A stretch of DNA of 64,000 nucleotides from Stieleria varia (GCF_038443385.1 NZ_CP151726.1:682001-746000); one strand, 5' to 3'. Counted from the first letter of the stretch, positions 8,482 to 18,595 are shown. A program made the numbers and translations. Notes: generated from the sequence alone by a model not told the origin.

Positions 8482-11400
8482 ATGACTCCAAAGAATCCTC
8501 GGAAAGAATCTCGTGACCAGAAGCACGCAGCCCATCAGGATCGTCAGCAAACGAGGATGAAGAGGAAGCGTCGTCTGATGCTTGAGGGACTGGAAGACCG
8601 GAATCTGTTGGCGGCGATTACGGTCGACACACTGCTCGATGTGGTGAATCCAGGTGACGGACTGACGAGTCTGCGAGAAGCCGTGATCCAGTCCAATACA
8701 AATGGAGAAGCCGATACGATCACGTTGCCCGTGGGAACGTTGGCCCTGACGCTATCGGGGGCAGGGGAAGACGTCGCCGCCTCGGGTGACCTGGATATCA
8801 CGGAAGCCAATATGGTGACGTTGACCGGGTCCGGCTCGGGTTCCACCGTGATCGACGCAAGTGGTCTGTCGGACCGTGCATTTGACATTCTCGCCGGTGG
8901 CATGGTATCGCTCAACGGATTGTCGATCACCGGTGGTGTGGCGTCTGATACGGGCGGCGCCGCACCAAGTTCCGTGGGTGATGGGGGTGCCATTTTCACT
9001 GCGGGTACATTGAGTCTCAATGATGTCACGCTGAGTGGAAATACTGCGGCTGGTGCCGCTGGCAGCGGTGGCGGTATTTTGAATCTCGGCATATTGAATG
9101 TGCTGGATTCTTCGATCATCAACAATACCGCCAATCGGGCGGGCGGTGGAATCGAGGACGCGTCCAATCAATCGGTCACGCTAGACAACGTTGCTCTGGA
9201 TGGTAACAACGCCGGCGTCGGACCTGCTGCGACTGCGGCTCCGGGCAATGGTGGCGGTTTGCATGTTACGGGAAACGCCGACGTGACAATCACTGGCGGT
9301 ACGGTCAGCAATAACGTCGCGGCGCGTGAGGGTGGAGGACTGTGGAATGGGAATGGACTGATGACCATTGACGGGACCGTCATCGCGGGCAACGTGGCCA
9401 GCGGAGCGGCGTCCCACGACGGAGGTGGCGGCATCTTTAATAACGGGGGCGACCTCGATATTGACAACGTGCTCATTGACTCCAATGAGGCAGACGGGGC
9501 CGCTGGCAGCGGTGGCGGTATTCTGAGCATCGACGGGACGATCACCATCGATGCATCGATCATTCGCTTCAACAGTGCCAACCGGGCAGGCGGCGGAATC
9601 GAAGCCATCGAGGGTGATATCACGCTGCAGAACAGCACCAATCTCATTCAGAACGATGTCAATGGACTCGGCCTCTCGGCCAACACGCCAGCGCCAGGCA
9701 ACGGCGGGGCAATCCACATCACTGGCTCCGCCGACGTGACGCTGATTGGTGGAACGGTTGACGGAAATGAAGCGCGTAGCGAAGGCGGCGGACTGTGGAA
9801 CGCCAGCGGCACGATGACGATCGATGGGACGACCATCGTCAACAACTTTGTCGAATCGGCCGGTGCGGCGGGGGACGCCCAAGGTGGCGGTGGCATCTTC
9901 AACAACGGTGGTTCACTGATCATCCTCAATGGTGCAACGATCGAAGCGAATGAGGCATTGGACCCGGACGGCGGGGCGACCAATGACGATGGCGGTGGCG
10001 GCATTTTCAATAACGGAGGAATCGTTTCGATCACAGACTCCACCGTGACCGGAAACTTCGCCAGCGATGGATTGGGCAATGGCGGCGGCATTCTCTCGCT
10101 GGGCGGCAGCTTGACGGTCATGGGAGGCGTGGTCTCCGCGAATGCGGCGGCACGGGCGGGCGGTGGCATCGAGAGTATCGACTCCACTCTCATGCTGACC
10201 AACGTCCAAATCGGTGGCGTTGATGCGAGTGATGGCAATACAGCGGGCATCAATGGCGGTGGCGTTCACGTCAGTGGCAACGGTAACTCGACGATCACCG
10301 GCGGTACGGTACAGAACAACACGGCACAGCGTGAGGGTGGTGGTCTCTGGAACAACACGGGCGTCATGACGATCAACGGTGCCACGATCGTGGATAACGT
10401 CGCAAACGGTCCCGCCGCTGATGATGGCGGTGGTGGTGTCTTTAATAACGGTGGGACTCTAAGGATCAACGCCGGAACAGACATCCAACGAAACGCGGCC
10501 ACAGGTGCGTCCGGCAGTGGTGGTGGCATCTTCAATAATCTTGGTGGGGTTGTGCAAATTGTTGGTGCCACCCTCGAAGCGAATACAGCGAATCGAGCCG
10601 GTGGGGGCATTGAGGATGCATCGGGTCCGAACTTTGGTCTCTTTTTGACAGACGTGATCCTTGACGGGAACAGTGCCGGAGTCGATATCGGACAGGGCGC
10701 AGTCGCCAACCCCGGCAACGGTGGTGGACTCCATGTCACTGGTGCGGGTGGCGTATTCATCACGGGCGGGCAAGTCATTAACAACAGTGCTGCACGCGAG
10801 GGTGGAGGCCTTTGGAACGGCACCGGACTGATGCGACTGGACGGGACGCTGGTAGAAGGCAACGTGGCCAGCGGTGCTATGGCTGATGATGGTGGTGGAG
10901 GAATCTTCAACAACGGAGGGACGCTTCAAGTTCGAAACGCGAGCATCAACAACAACGACGCGGATGGAACCCTGGGGTCCGGCGGCGGGATCTTTTCAAC
11001 GGACGGCTCGGTCAATGTCTCCAACACCACGATCACCGGCAACAGCGCGACGAGAGCAGGTGGTGGAATTGAAATCGTCGACGGCCAGTTCATTCTCTCG
11101 AATGTCACGCTGGGCGCAACTGGATCCGGAAACACAGCAGGGATCAACGGAGGCGGACTGCATGTAACGGGAACGGCAAACACGATCGTCGTGAACTCAG
11201 CTGTAGCGGGCAACTCCGCTGCTCGGGAGGGAGGTGGCCTTTGGAACAGCACGGGCAGAATGTCGATCTCCAACACAGACATCCTGGACAATATTGCGAG
11301 CGGCGCGGGCAGCGATGATGGGGGCGGCGGGATTTTCAACAATGGGGGAACACTCTCCATCATCGGCGGCAGCCTGATGAATAACGAGGCAGATGGAGAC

Positions 11401-12777
11401 GCTGGCAGTGGAGGCGCGATCTTCAACAACACCGGCGGAACGATCATGGTTCGCGACGCCACTATTTCCAACAATCTGGCGAACCGTGCCGGTGGAGGAA
11501 TTGAGGATGCGTCGAACGTCAGCGCGACGAAAGCGATTCAATTGATCGGAGTAACACTCAGTCAAAACCGCGTGTTCGGATTGTCTTCGTCACCCACGAC
11601 CGCTGGAAATGGAGCTGGACTGCATGTTTCGGGAAGCGGATTTGTCACCGTGAGTGACTCCATGATCACCGAAAATGTGGCGTCCGGCGAAGGTGGCGGT
11701 CTGTGGAATGGCACGGGACGCATGGACCTTTTCCGAAACATGATCGACGGAAATACCGCCAGCGGCAATGGATCGGACCAAGGCGGTGGCGGTGTGTTCA
11801 ACTCTGGCGGTGTGATCACTCTTTTCGGTGGCAGCATCTCAGACAACGTGGCGGATGGAACATCGGGCAGCGGGGGCGGAGTTCTGAATGATGTAGGCGG
11901 CAGAATGGTCTTCAATGCGGTATCGATCACCGGCAACTCGGCGAATCGTGCCGGCGGCGGTATCGAAGACAACTCTGGTGCCGGCCTTGGAATCGTGGTG
12001 CGAGGAGGAGCATTGTCTAGTAATGAGGTCGGATCGTCGCCTGGGAATGGTGGTGGACTTCACATTACGGGTTCCGGAGACGCGACGATTCAATCGGTCG
12101 TGATCGAGGGAAACACCGCATCCGCCGAAGGCGGCGGGCTGTGGAATGGAACGGGGACGCTAACCGTCCAAGGATCAACGTTGTCCAATAATGTTGCCAG
12201 CGGCAGCATTGCCGCTGACGAGGGCGGCGGCGCCATCTTCAATAACGGTGGGACACTCGTCGTGACGGGGCAGAATAGCTTCTCACAGAATTCGGATGCT
12301 GGTTTGGGAGACGATATCTTGAGTGTCGGTGGCTCCGCCAACATTCACGACAATTCGTTTGCCTCGGGAACCAATGCGATCGGCATCGTCGGATCTGAGA
12401 CTTTCATCCAACGAAATCAATTCAGCGGCTACAGCAACGATGTCATCGTCTATGGAACATCAGGTGCAGATACATTTGATGTGGTCGGAAACAGCATTGC
12501 AGTCGGTGGGGTCGTAGTCCGAGCATCTGGCGTTGGTCGATTGGCCATTGATGGTCGCGACGGCGCGGACACCTTCAATGTCCAGCCGAACGTCGATACT
12601 GTGTTTGCGATCATGGGCGGAGATCCCAGCACCGAACCCGGTGATACTCTGAATGTCCTTGCCGCAGCGTCCTCTGCTGCGACACTCGATGATAATGGCG
12701 ACGGTACAGGGAGCTTCACATTTGCTGACCGCGCCGACATTGAGTTCTCTGAGATCGAATCTGCGATGCTGATCTAA
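8482..12777 (+). CDS. Giant CSLREA/Pmp-like right-handed parallel beta-helix surface protein
   Basis: The 1431-residue product begins with a basic stretch and the planctomycete export-type motif 'LEGLEDRNLLAA' at residues 35-46. A CSLREA-like segment follows ('DGLTSLREAVIQSN'), then a very regular beta-helix to about residue 1270. The helix is built of coils marked by GGGI/GGGL steps as in chlamydial Pmp-type repeats: 'GGGLHVTG', 'EGGGLWNGTG', 'GGGGIFNNGG', 'GSGGGI' and 'RAGGGIED'. These five coil types recur in order as a super-repeat of about 145-155 residues, with seven copies whose GGGLHVTG-like step lies near 9250, 9703, 10257, 10721, 11150, 11610 and 12049. The second-to-third interval is about 100 bases longer and has an extra GGGGIFNNGG coil. 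The C-terminus has 'YGTSGADTFDVVG'-type repeats. It is probably cell-surface or secreted, an adhesin or structural protein; the ligand is unknown. Confidence 0.88.
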   Translation: MTPKNPRKESRDQKHAAHQDRQQTRMKRKRRLMLEGLEDRNLLAAITVDTLLDVVNPGDGLTSLREAVIQSNTNGEADTITLPVGTLALTLSGAGEDVAASGDLDITEANMVTLTGSGSGSTVIDASGLSDRAFDILAGGMVSLNGLSITGGVASDTGGAAPSSVGDGGAIFTAGTLSLNDVTLSGNTAAGAAGSGGGILNLGILNVLDSSIINNTANRAGGGIEDASNQSVTLDNVALDGNNAGVGPAATAAPGNGGGLHVTGNADVTITGGTVSNNVAAREGGGLWNGNGLMTIDGTVIAGNVASGAASHDGGGGIFNNGGDLDIDNVLIDSNEADGAAGSGGGILSIDGTITIDASIIRFNSANRAGGGIEAIEGDITLQNSTNLIQNDVNGLGLSANTPAPGNGGAIHITGSADVTLIGGTVDGNEARSEGGGLWNASGTMTIDGTTIVNNFVESAGAAGDAQGGGGIFNNGGSLIILNGATIEANEALDPDGGATNDDGGGGIFNNGGIVSITDSTVTGNFASDGLGNGGGILSLGGSLTVMGGVVSANAAARAGGGIESIDSTLMLTNVQIGGVDASDGNTAGINGGGVHVSGNGNSTITGGTVQNNTAQREGGGLWNNTGVMTINGATIVDNVANGPAADDGGGGVFNNGGTLRINAGTDIQRNAATGASGSGGGIFNNLGGVVQIVGATLEANTANRAGGGIEDASGPNFGLFLTDVILDGNSAGVDIGQGAVANPGNGGGLHVTGAGGVFITGGQVINNSAAREGGGLWNGTGLMRLDGTLVEGNVASGAMADDGGGGIFNNGGTLQVRNASINNNDADGTLGSGGGIFSTDGSVNVSNTTITGNSATRAGGGIEIVDGQFILSNVTLGATGSGNTAGINGGGLHVTGTANTIVVNSAVAGNSAAREGGGLWNSTGRMSISNTDILDNIASGAGSDDGGGGIFNNGGTLSIIGGSLMNNEADGDAGSGGAIFNNTGGTIMVRDATISNNLANRAGGGIEDASNVSATKAIQLIGVTLSQNRVFGLSSSPTTAGNGAGLHVSGSGFVTVSDSMITENVASGEGGGLWNGTGRMDLFRNMIDGNTASGNGSDQGGGGVFNSGGVITLFGGSISDNVADGTSGSGGGVLNDVGGRMVFNAVSITGNSANRAGGGIEDNSGAGLGIVVRGGALSSNEVGSSPGNGGGLHITGSGDATIQSVVIEGNTASAEGGGLWNGTGTLTVQGSTLSNNVASGSIAADEGGGAIFNNGGTLVVTGQNSFSQNSDAGLGDDILSVGGSANIHDNSFASGTNAIGIVGSETFIQRNQFSGYSNDVIVYGTSGADTFDVVGNSIAVGGVVVRASGVGRLAIDGRDGADTFNVQPNVDTVFAIMGGDPSTEPGDTLNVLAAASSAATLDDNGDGTGSFTFADRADIEFSEIESAMLI

Positions 12778-12800
12778 CTCTGATCTCAGATCTTTTCAGG

Positions 12801-12827
12801 CACGCCAGCGACATCATCGCTGGCGTG
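12801..12827 (+). terminator. Hairpin after the beta-helix gene
   Basis: Perfect 11-base arms (12801-12811 and 12817-12827) enclose a 5-base loop, 24 bases after the stop of the beta-helix gene and before the next surface-protein gene. There is no strong T-run after it, so it may be a weak terminator or an mRNA-stability hairpin rather than a classic intrinsic terminator. Confidence 0.5.
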
Positions 12828-12885
12828 TTCACATTCTCCATTACCAATCTGACCAGAACGAGACGATGCACGGCCAACAACTGAG

Positions 12886-15800
12886 ATGTCTGCGATCGGA
12901 AAAGGGAGTCAAGCGATGAGACGCAGACGTGTTGATTCGGTTTCTCGTCGCTCCAAGCGACACCTGTGCATGCAGTCACTTGAAAACCGACGGATGTTGG
13001 TGGCTCCGGTTGCAACGGACTTTTTCATCGGCGAGATCCCACTGGGAACGGAGTTGAGCGTTATCGCATCGGATATCATTTCGGGATTCGGCACCGACGC
13101 GGATGATGACTTGAGCTCCAGTTCTTTGGAATTCCACAACGCAGCGGTTGACGGCGATCCGGTCGTGTCACTTGCATCTATTGGTTTTTCGTACGCCGCC
13201 GCCGCTGGCAAAAGCGGTAGCTTATCTGTCAACACAAGTTCGGCGACAGCACTGGTGGACTTGCTTCCGGGACAATTCGCAACCGTTACGATCGGCTTCA
13301 CTGTGCGTGATGCAACCGCACAAGATTCAGGTGTATTGCGGTTCACCGTTTCTGGAACCGCCAACCACGTGGTTGCTAACTTTCAAATTGTGGATGAACG
13401 GAGCGTTCGCGGTGACATCCTCGCCAGTGCAAACGTGCAAACGGGAGAGTCGCGACTAAGCGTTCTGGCAACCGGTGTCGCGGATGTCTCGCAGTTCCTG
13501 CAGTCGGATACGTTGCTCGGAGGTATTGGCGTAGACAATCTGTTTGGAGTGACGGTCGCCCGAGCCTTTGCCTCAGACAATTCCAATGCGATGGCCAGGG
13601 CATCGCGAGGGTCCTCGGCCATCGCCGACGCGGTTGAGTCTTCGTCCGCGGAGGCAACCGCATTTGAGGAGTCAAAAGCGAACGCATCAGCACATGATGG
13701 TTCGATGGCCGCCGCGTTCAGTTCAGATCGCTCCAACGCATCAGCGACTGCGATGCGAGACTCACAGGCAACGGCTCATGCGTCGATTGACTCCATCGCT
13801 TCCGTAAACTCAGAGGACATGTCCATCGCCAAAGCGATTTCCATGGACTCATCCATTTCAGACGCTTCGGCAGCATCTGGATCAAATGTCAATGCCGATG
13901 CCCGTTGGGATAGTTTTGCTTTCGCAGGAGGAGCTCTGTCGTCAACCGCAAATGCGACCAGTGTCAGTCACTCGAACGCGTCTGCTGCAGCCGACAGTGG
14001 TTCGACAAGTGATGCACAAGCAAGTTCGCGGTCAACGGCAGATGCGAATGCGTTCCAAGATTCCGTCGCAAACTCGGTCGCCAAAGACGATTCTGAAAGC
14101 GGTGTGTCGGCGATCAGTGATTCCACGGCAATCGGATTTGCCATGTACGGCTCAAGGGCTCAGGCCTCGTCAACGCTGAATGCTGTTGCCGAATCGGTCA
14201 GCAAGGACAGTTCACAATCCGAGGCAACAGCCTCCAACGGACGTCGGCTGATCGCATCAAGTTCCGCCGACGATACAGAAATGATTGACACAGGCCAGAT
14301 CAACATTGGGGCAACCCAAGATGACTTTCTGAGAATCATAACGCCTGACCAAGTCTTTATTGGAAGATCGGGAGCCGGTATCACTCTTCCCATCACGTCG
14401 ACGGTCTCAGGTGGTGGCCAAATTGACGAATTGCAAATCACCAATCTTCCCCCAGGTACAATTCTTTCGGCGGGAACGAGCAACGCTTTGGGCACAAGTT
14501 GGACGCTAGATTCAGCGGCCCTGCCGATCTCGTTAACACCTCCCACCGATTTTTTGGGAACGATTGAATTTGACGTCGAGGTGATCAATCGCGACGCACC
14601 TGACAGTAGCGTGAGTGCTTCGATGACATTGACCGTCGTTTCACCAGAGGCCGTACTTGATTTTGGAGACGCGCCGACTGCGATTCAGTCGGGATTCGTC
14701 AACTCATACCCCGTGATCAGCAGTGACGACGGCGCAAGGCACGGTGTGGGAGAATTGAGACTTGGTGGAATCGTTGATGGCGAGAACAATGGATTACCGA
14801 CATCGGGTGCCAATGGCGACGACAATTTTGCTCAATCCGATGAAGACGGCTTGCTGTTTCTCTCATCCCTGGTTTCCACGAGCGATGTCGATGTCATTTC
14901 CAGTCTAGCTCTTTCCGCAAATCAAATTGGAAAGGTCGATGGCTGGATTGATTTCAATCATGACGGAGACTGGAATGACGAGGGCGAACAAGTGCTCTCA
15001 AGCGTCAATGTGGAACCCGGTATCAATCAATTGCCCATTCTGATACCTGCAGGTTCTCTAACGGGAAACACTTTTGTTCGGTTACGAATCTCGTCGGCCG
15101 GTGGATTGAACCCAACAGGGATTGCAAGCGACGGAGAAGTAGAAGATTACTCAATCACTGTTCTGGACGGAAACACACAGCCATCCATCGAAGTTGAACT
15201 GGCCAAGAATCATGCCTTCATCTCCGAGATTTCCGGCGAGTTCGTTCTGAGTGCCGATGGTCAGGATTTGTTTCGTATTCCCATCGACAGTCTCGGTGAA
15301 GTCGTCATTGATGGTTCCAATGATGACGACACATTCGCGATCGACTATTCGACGGGGCTCGATCCTGCTCACGAATATCGATTGGACGGAGCGGCCGGCG
15401 ACAACGAGCTGAATCTGCTGGGCGATCAAGTCTCACTTGACTTCACCAAGGCAATCACCAGAATCTCGAACTTCGAGCAGATTGATGTTTCAGGGCGGGG
15501 CGCATTTTCATTGATCCTCGACGCCTCATCAATTGCATCCTTGTCGCCGCAAAGCGGATCGGTCACGATCGTGGCCGATCGTGACGACGTAGTGAGCGTC
15601 GGCAATCCAGACAATTGGCGGCTGGTCGAACTCGATTCTGTCGATGGTCGCTTGTCACTGCGGGCCACGAATAGTGTCTCTGGAGGTTCAGAGTCTTTGC
15701 TCCTTGACACCCCACTCATGTGGCACAACTTTCTGCGGCCTAGTGACGTGAACAATGACGGGGTCGCGACGGCATTGGATGCACTAAGGATCATCAATGA

Positions 15801-16275
15801 ACTGGCCAGCCGGACGTTTTCGAGTCGGCTCACCAGTATTTTGGATCCGTCGCTCACTGCGGAGGAATTTCCCGTTGTCTTCTTCGATCACAACCGAGAT
15901 GGGTTGATCACCGCCTTGGATGCGCTGCGAGTGATCAACGATCTGGCGGCAAGAGCAGCAAGTGGTGCGAGCGGAGAGTCTCCGATCAATGAATTTCAGC
16001 GAGTTCAAAGTTCTGCATCAGGAAACCGAAAACAACCATTGACGGATCAGCAAGATCGGAAAACCAACGACGACCCTCTATCGTTCCGAAGCGACGGCTT
16101 ACCCACAGCGATTCGGAACGTCACGACCGATTCCTCGGTGACACGAGAATCTGTGGCCGAACGCTCTTATCAGCAACAAGTTGATCTGGTTTTTGCTGAT
16201 GAAGGATCTGTTCTGGTTCAGCGAGGATTGGAGTCAAGGGTGGGCTATGCAGTATCTGGGCTAGTGGTGGTTTAA
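12886..16275 (+). CDS. Surface protein with decapeptide-repeat domain, GEVED domain and dockerin
   Basis: The 1129-residue product carries the planctomycete N-terminal motif 'SLENRRMLVAP' at residues 31-41. A beta-rich domain follows at about 45-200. Residues 233-452 consist of exactly 22 units of 10 residues with no gaps, consensus S-x-A-x-A-x-A-x-x-(D/G/S); a 23rd fits at 223-232. An Ig-like stretch follows at about 480-590, then a GEVED domain at about 590-760 ('GWIDFNHDGDWNDEGEQV' and 'IASDGEVEDYSITV'). Near residue 950-1025 there is a type I dockerin pair ('DVNNDGVATALDALRIIN' and 'DHNRDGLITALDALRVIN') with calcium-loop Asp/Asn residues. The product is probably extracellular; the dockerin suggests docking to a partner or an internal calcium-bound fold. 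An ATG at 12916 is an alternative start. It is paired with the preceding beta-helix gene, 108 bases upstream. Confidence 0.87.
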   Translation: MSAIGKGSQAMRRRRVDSVSRRSKRHLCMQSLENRRMLVAPVATDFFIGEIPLGTELSVIASDIISGFGTDADDDLSSSSLEFHNAAVDGDPVVSLASIGFSYAAAAGKSGSLSVNTSSATALVDLLPGQFATVTIGFTVRDATAQDSGVLRFTVSGTANHVVANFQIVDERSVRGDILASANVQTGESRLSVLATGVADVSQFLQSDTLLGGIGVDNLFGVTVARAFASDNSNAMARASRGSSAIADAVESSSAEATAFEESKANASAHDGSMAAAFSSDRSNASATAMRDSQATAHASIDSIASVNSEDMSIAKAISMDSSISDASAASGSNVNADARWDSFAFAGGALSSTANATSVSHSNASAAADSGSTSDAQASSRSTADANAFQDSVANSVAKDDSESGVSAISDSTAIGFAMYGSRAQASSTLNAVAESVSKDSSQSEATASNGRRLIASSSADDTEMIDTGQINIGATQDDFLRIITPDQVFIGRSGAGITLPITSTVSGGGQIDELQITNLPPGTILSAGTSNALGTSWTLDSAALPISLTPPTDFLGTIEFDVEVINRDAPDSSVSASMTLTVVSPEAVLDFGDAPTAIQSGFVNSYPVISSDDGARHGVGELRLGGIVDGENNGLPTSGANGDDNFAQSDEDGLLFLSSLVSTSDVDVISSLALSANQIGKVDGWIDFNHDGDWNDEGEQVLSSVNVEPGINQLPILIPAGSLTGNTFVRLRISSAGGLNPTGIASDGEVEDYSITVLDGNTQPSIEVELAKNHAFISEISGEFVLSADGQDLFRIPIDSLGEVVIDGSNDDDTFAIDYSTGLDPAHEYRLDGAAGDNELNLLGDQVSLDFTKAITRISNFEQIDVSGRGAFSLILDASSIASLSPQSGSVTIVADRDDVVSVGNPDNWRLVELDSVDGRLSLRATNSVSGGSESLLLDTPLMWHNFLRPSDVNNDGVATALDALRIINELASRTFSSRLTSILDPSLTAEEFPVVFFDHNRDGLITALDALRVINDLAARAASGASGESPINEFQRVQSSASGNRKQPLTDQQDRKTNDDPLSFRSDGLPTAIRNVTTDSSVTRESVAERSYQQQVDLVFADEGSVLVQRGLESRVGYAVSGLVVV
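13552..14241 (+). repeat. 30-bp-period coding repeat (23 decapeptide units)
   Basis: Within the dockerin protein this segment encodes 23 consecutive 10-residue units. Position 1 is Ser in 21 of the last 22 units, position 3 is Ala in 17 of 22, position 5 is Ala in 17 of 22, and position 7 is always Ala, Ser or Gly. Example units are SNAMARASRG, SKANASAHDG, SQATAHASID and STADANAFQD. The DNA has diverged while the protein pattern is kept, which argues for selection on structure. Alternating small residues with a turn every ten suggest a narrow beta-solenoid; that is inference. Confidence 0.85.
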
Positions 16276-16381
16276 CATGAGTCATCCCCACAAACCGAAT
16301 GAACTCTTTGAGGTCGCATGAAACAAACTGCGGACTGATGTCGGCAATGAGCCGCGGTTTCGCTTCGGGATGCCATTCCCA

Positions 16382-18001
16382 CTACCGGTTGCGAGACTCT
16401 TCTTTCAGCAAGCGGAGCAGAGCGATCGCCGCCTCGCTTTCTTCGGTCACAATGTCAGAAGCTCCAGTCTTTCTGAGTTTCTTGACGCTGTCTTGATAGC
16501 GACAGCGAACCAACACGCGACAGTCCGCATTGAGGTGGCGAACTGCTTTCACGATTCGAGTCGCCGCGCCATCATCGGGAATGCAAACGACCACCAATGC
16601 GGCTTCGGTGACTCCAGCGCTCACCAGAATGGCTTCGTCGGTCGCATCCCCCGCCACTGTTCGAAATCCTTGTTGAGCAAACGAATGCAGGTTGATGGGG
16701 CTGAGGTCGACCATGCACACGTCGTTGCCAAGGGTCTCTAGTTGCGAACCGATGCTGCGACCTATCGGGCCGGCGCCGATGACAATCGCTTGGCATCGAT
16801 CATTTTGCTGCAGTGGGCCATTGCTGCCGCGCTCCTCCTCTCGGTCAGAGTGTTGCAATCTCAGGCCAAACTTGATCAGCGTCGGTGTCAGTACAAGCGT
16901 CCCGATGGCAATGGCGACCACACGATGATAGTCGGTCTCACTTAGAACGCCTGAATCCACGCCGAGCAAGACAAGAACGAAAGCAAACTCGCCAACATGG
17001 GCGAGTCCGATTCCCATCCCAAATGCTTGTCGCGTCGGCAAACCGGTGAGTTTCAAGGCGATGGCCGCAGTGACGGCTTTTAGCAGGATGATTACCGGCA
17101 CGATCACAAGGATGAGCTGTGGCTCGCTGAGTAGCAACCTGGGGTCAAAGATCAATCCGAGGCCAACAAAAAAGACAGCCGCGAAAGTTTCGCGAAAGGG
17201 AAGTACCAAGGCGTCAATCTGATGCGACCAGCGGTTCCCGTTGAAGATCAAACCGGCGGCAAAAGCTCCTGCGGCAGCGGGAAGCCCGACAGCATAGGCA
17301 GCAAGTGTTACGCCACCCAAAGATACGATCGTGAACAACACGACCAGTTCGCTGCTGCGATAGTTGGCGAACATTGGAATGATCCACTCGGCGAGAAGGT
17401 ATCGAATTCCGATGATGGAAATGATGAATGCCAACGAGATGGCTGCCAAGGAGACAAAGGCAACAGGCCCCGCGGTGTCTTCGCCACCAGTCAAGAGTGG
17501 AATCATCAACAGCAGTGGTACGAGCGCAGCATCTTGAAACAGCAGAATCCCGATTGCCCGTCGCCCATGCGACCGCTGCGCATGTCCGAACTCGGTCAAA
17601 GCTCGAAACACCAACACGGTCGAACTGAATGCAAACGCCGAAGCCATCAGTACAGCCGATTGCCATGTAAATCCTCGCCAAGTCAATACGGCTGCAACGG
17701 GGCCGGCAACCAGCAACATCTGTGTCGCGCCTCCGATCACGAAACTGGTGCCAAGGCGTTTCAAATCGTCAATCGAAAACTCTATTCCAATTGAGAACAA
17801 CAAGAAAAAGACACCCACTTCTGCAAAGTGGGCCAGTTGATGCCCTTCGTCCTGCACCCAACCCGACACGCCTCGACCGATGATTGCCCCGACCAGCAAG
17901 TAACCGATCAAGATCGAGACATTCAAGCGACGACAGATCAGCGCCGCGGTCAACCCGGCCGACAAGATGATCATCAGATCGTGGACAAGTGACAAAGTCA
18001 T
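16382..18001 (-). CDS. CPA2-family cation:proton antiporter with TrkA-N (RCK) domain
   Basis: The ATG at 18001 gives 539 residues; a TTG two codons earlier is less likely. The first 375 or so residues form about a dozen hydrophobic segments with the KefB/KefC-type pattern ('LIGYLLVGAIIGRGVSGWV', 'ASAFAFSSTVLVFRALTEFG', 'AAGAFAAGLIFNG'). The C-terminal 120 or so residues are a TrkA-N/RCK nucleotide-binding domain with the Rossmann glycine motif 'VIGAGPIGRSIG', acidic residue 'MVDLS' and 'VAGDATDEAIL'. Members exchange potassium or sodium for protons at the inner membrane, gated by NAD(H) or another nucleotide. The ion is not decided by sequence. It lies 12 bases after the GrpB-family gene and is probably co-transcribed. 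Confidence 0.9.
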   Translation of the reverse strand: MTLSLVHDLMIILSAGLTAALICRRLNVSILIGYLLVGAIIGRGVSGWVQDEGHQLAHFAEVGVFFLLFSIGIEFSIDDLKRLGTSFVIGGATQMLLVAGPVAAVLTWRGFTWQSAVLMASAFAFSSTVLVFRALTEFGHAQRSHGRRAIGILLFQDAALVPLLLMIPLLTGGEDTAGPVAFVSLAAISLAFIISIIGIRYLLAEWIIPMFANYRSSELVVLFTIVSLGGVTLAAYAVGLPAAAGAFAAGLIFNGNRWSHQIDALVLPFRETFAAVFFVGLGLIFDPRLLLSEPQLILVIVPVIILLKAVTAAIALKLTGLPTRQAFGMGIGLAHVGEFAFVLVLLGVDSGVLSETDYHRVVAIAIGTLVLTPTLIKFGLRLQHSDREEERGSNGPLQQNDRCQAIVIGAGPIGRSIGSQLETLGNDVCMVDLSPINLHSFAQQGFRTVAGDATDEAILVSAGVTEAALVVVCIPDDGAATRIVKAVRHLNADCRVLVRCRYQDSVKKLRKTGASDIVTEESEAAIALLRLLKEESRNR

Positions 18002-18013
18002 TTGCAAGGAGGG

Positions 18014-18574
18014 CTAGAACCCGAGTTGATCCAGTAGGTGGGTGAAGAACATGCTTTTGTCACTTTCGTATTGGTCCGGATCGCCTGCCCCCTGTCGCCA
18101 ACGATCAACCTTCGTTTCCTCGAACCGTAATGCGGCGTCACGATCGGATCTCAAGTGATCTCGGATTGCCAGACATTGCCGCCAGGGGAGACTATTGATC
18201 GTCGTCAACCACACCCGATGCGTCGGCTCCGCATGACGTGGCTTGGTCAGAACGGTGACGCTCGACGACCAAAGGACTCTCTGCGAGCGTTGAAAATTGA
18301 GGCCTTCGATCAAGTCACTCGACTCGGCAATGGCCCGTTCAGCGTTCTCGTCGTCGGAAACCCCTGCGATCATGTCGATCACCGGCCGAGAAACCAAGCC
18401 TTCGATGGCGGTGCTACCGATGTGTTGCACGTCCGTGACCCAGCCTAGGCAACTATGAAGGATTCCGCTGCGAGTCTGCTGAAACTCTTGACGCCAGCGT
18501 GGATCGTAGTGCATCAATCGAATCCGATCAGACATGCGATAACCACTCTCCGAGTTGTGATTCAGAATGCCCAT
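18014..18574 (-). CDS. GrpB/UPF0157 family protein
   Basis: The product is up to 186 residues. The family hallmark 'VQHIGSTAIEGLVSRPVIDM' is present at about residues 50-70, followed by conserved downstream features such as 'RHAEPTHRVWL' and 'FEETKVDRW'. The family adopts a nucleotidyltransferase-like fold, but its biochemical role is not established. The ATG at 18574 and an internal ATG at 18535 ('MSDRIRLMHYDPRW') are both plausible; the second fits the usual family N-terminus better. It precedes the antiporter gene by 12 bases on the same strand. Confidence 0.85.
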   Translation of the reverse strand: MGILNHNSESGYRMSDRIRLMHYDPRWRQEFQQTRSGILHSCLGWVTDVQHIGSTAIEGLVSRPVIDMIAGVSDDENAERAIAESSDLIEGLNFQRSQRVLWSSSVTVLTKPRHAEPTHRVWLTTINSLPWRQCLAIRDHLRSDRDAALRFEETKVDRWRQGAGDPDQYESDKSMFFTHLLDQLGF

Positions 18575-18595
18575 CGACAAAGTTCAAACGTACAT

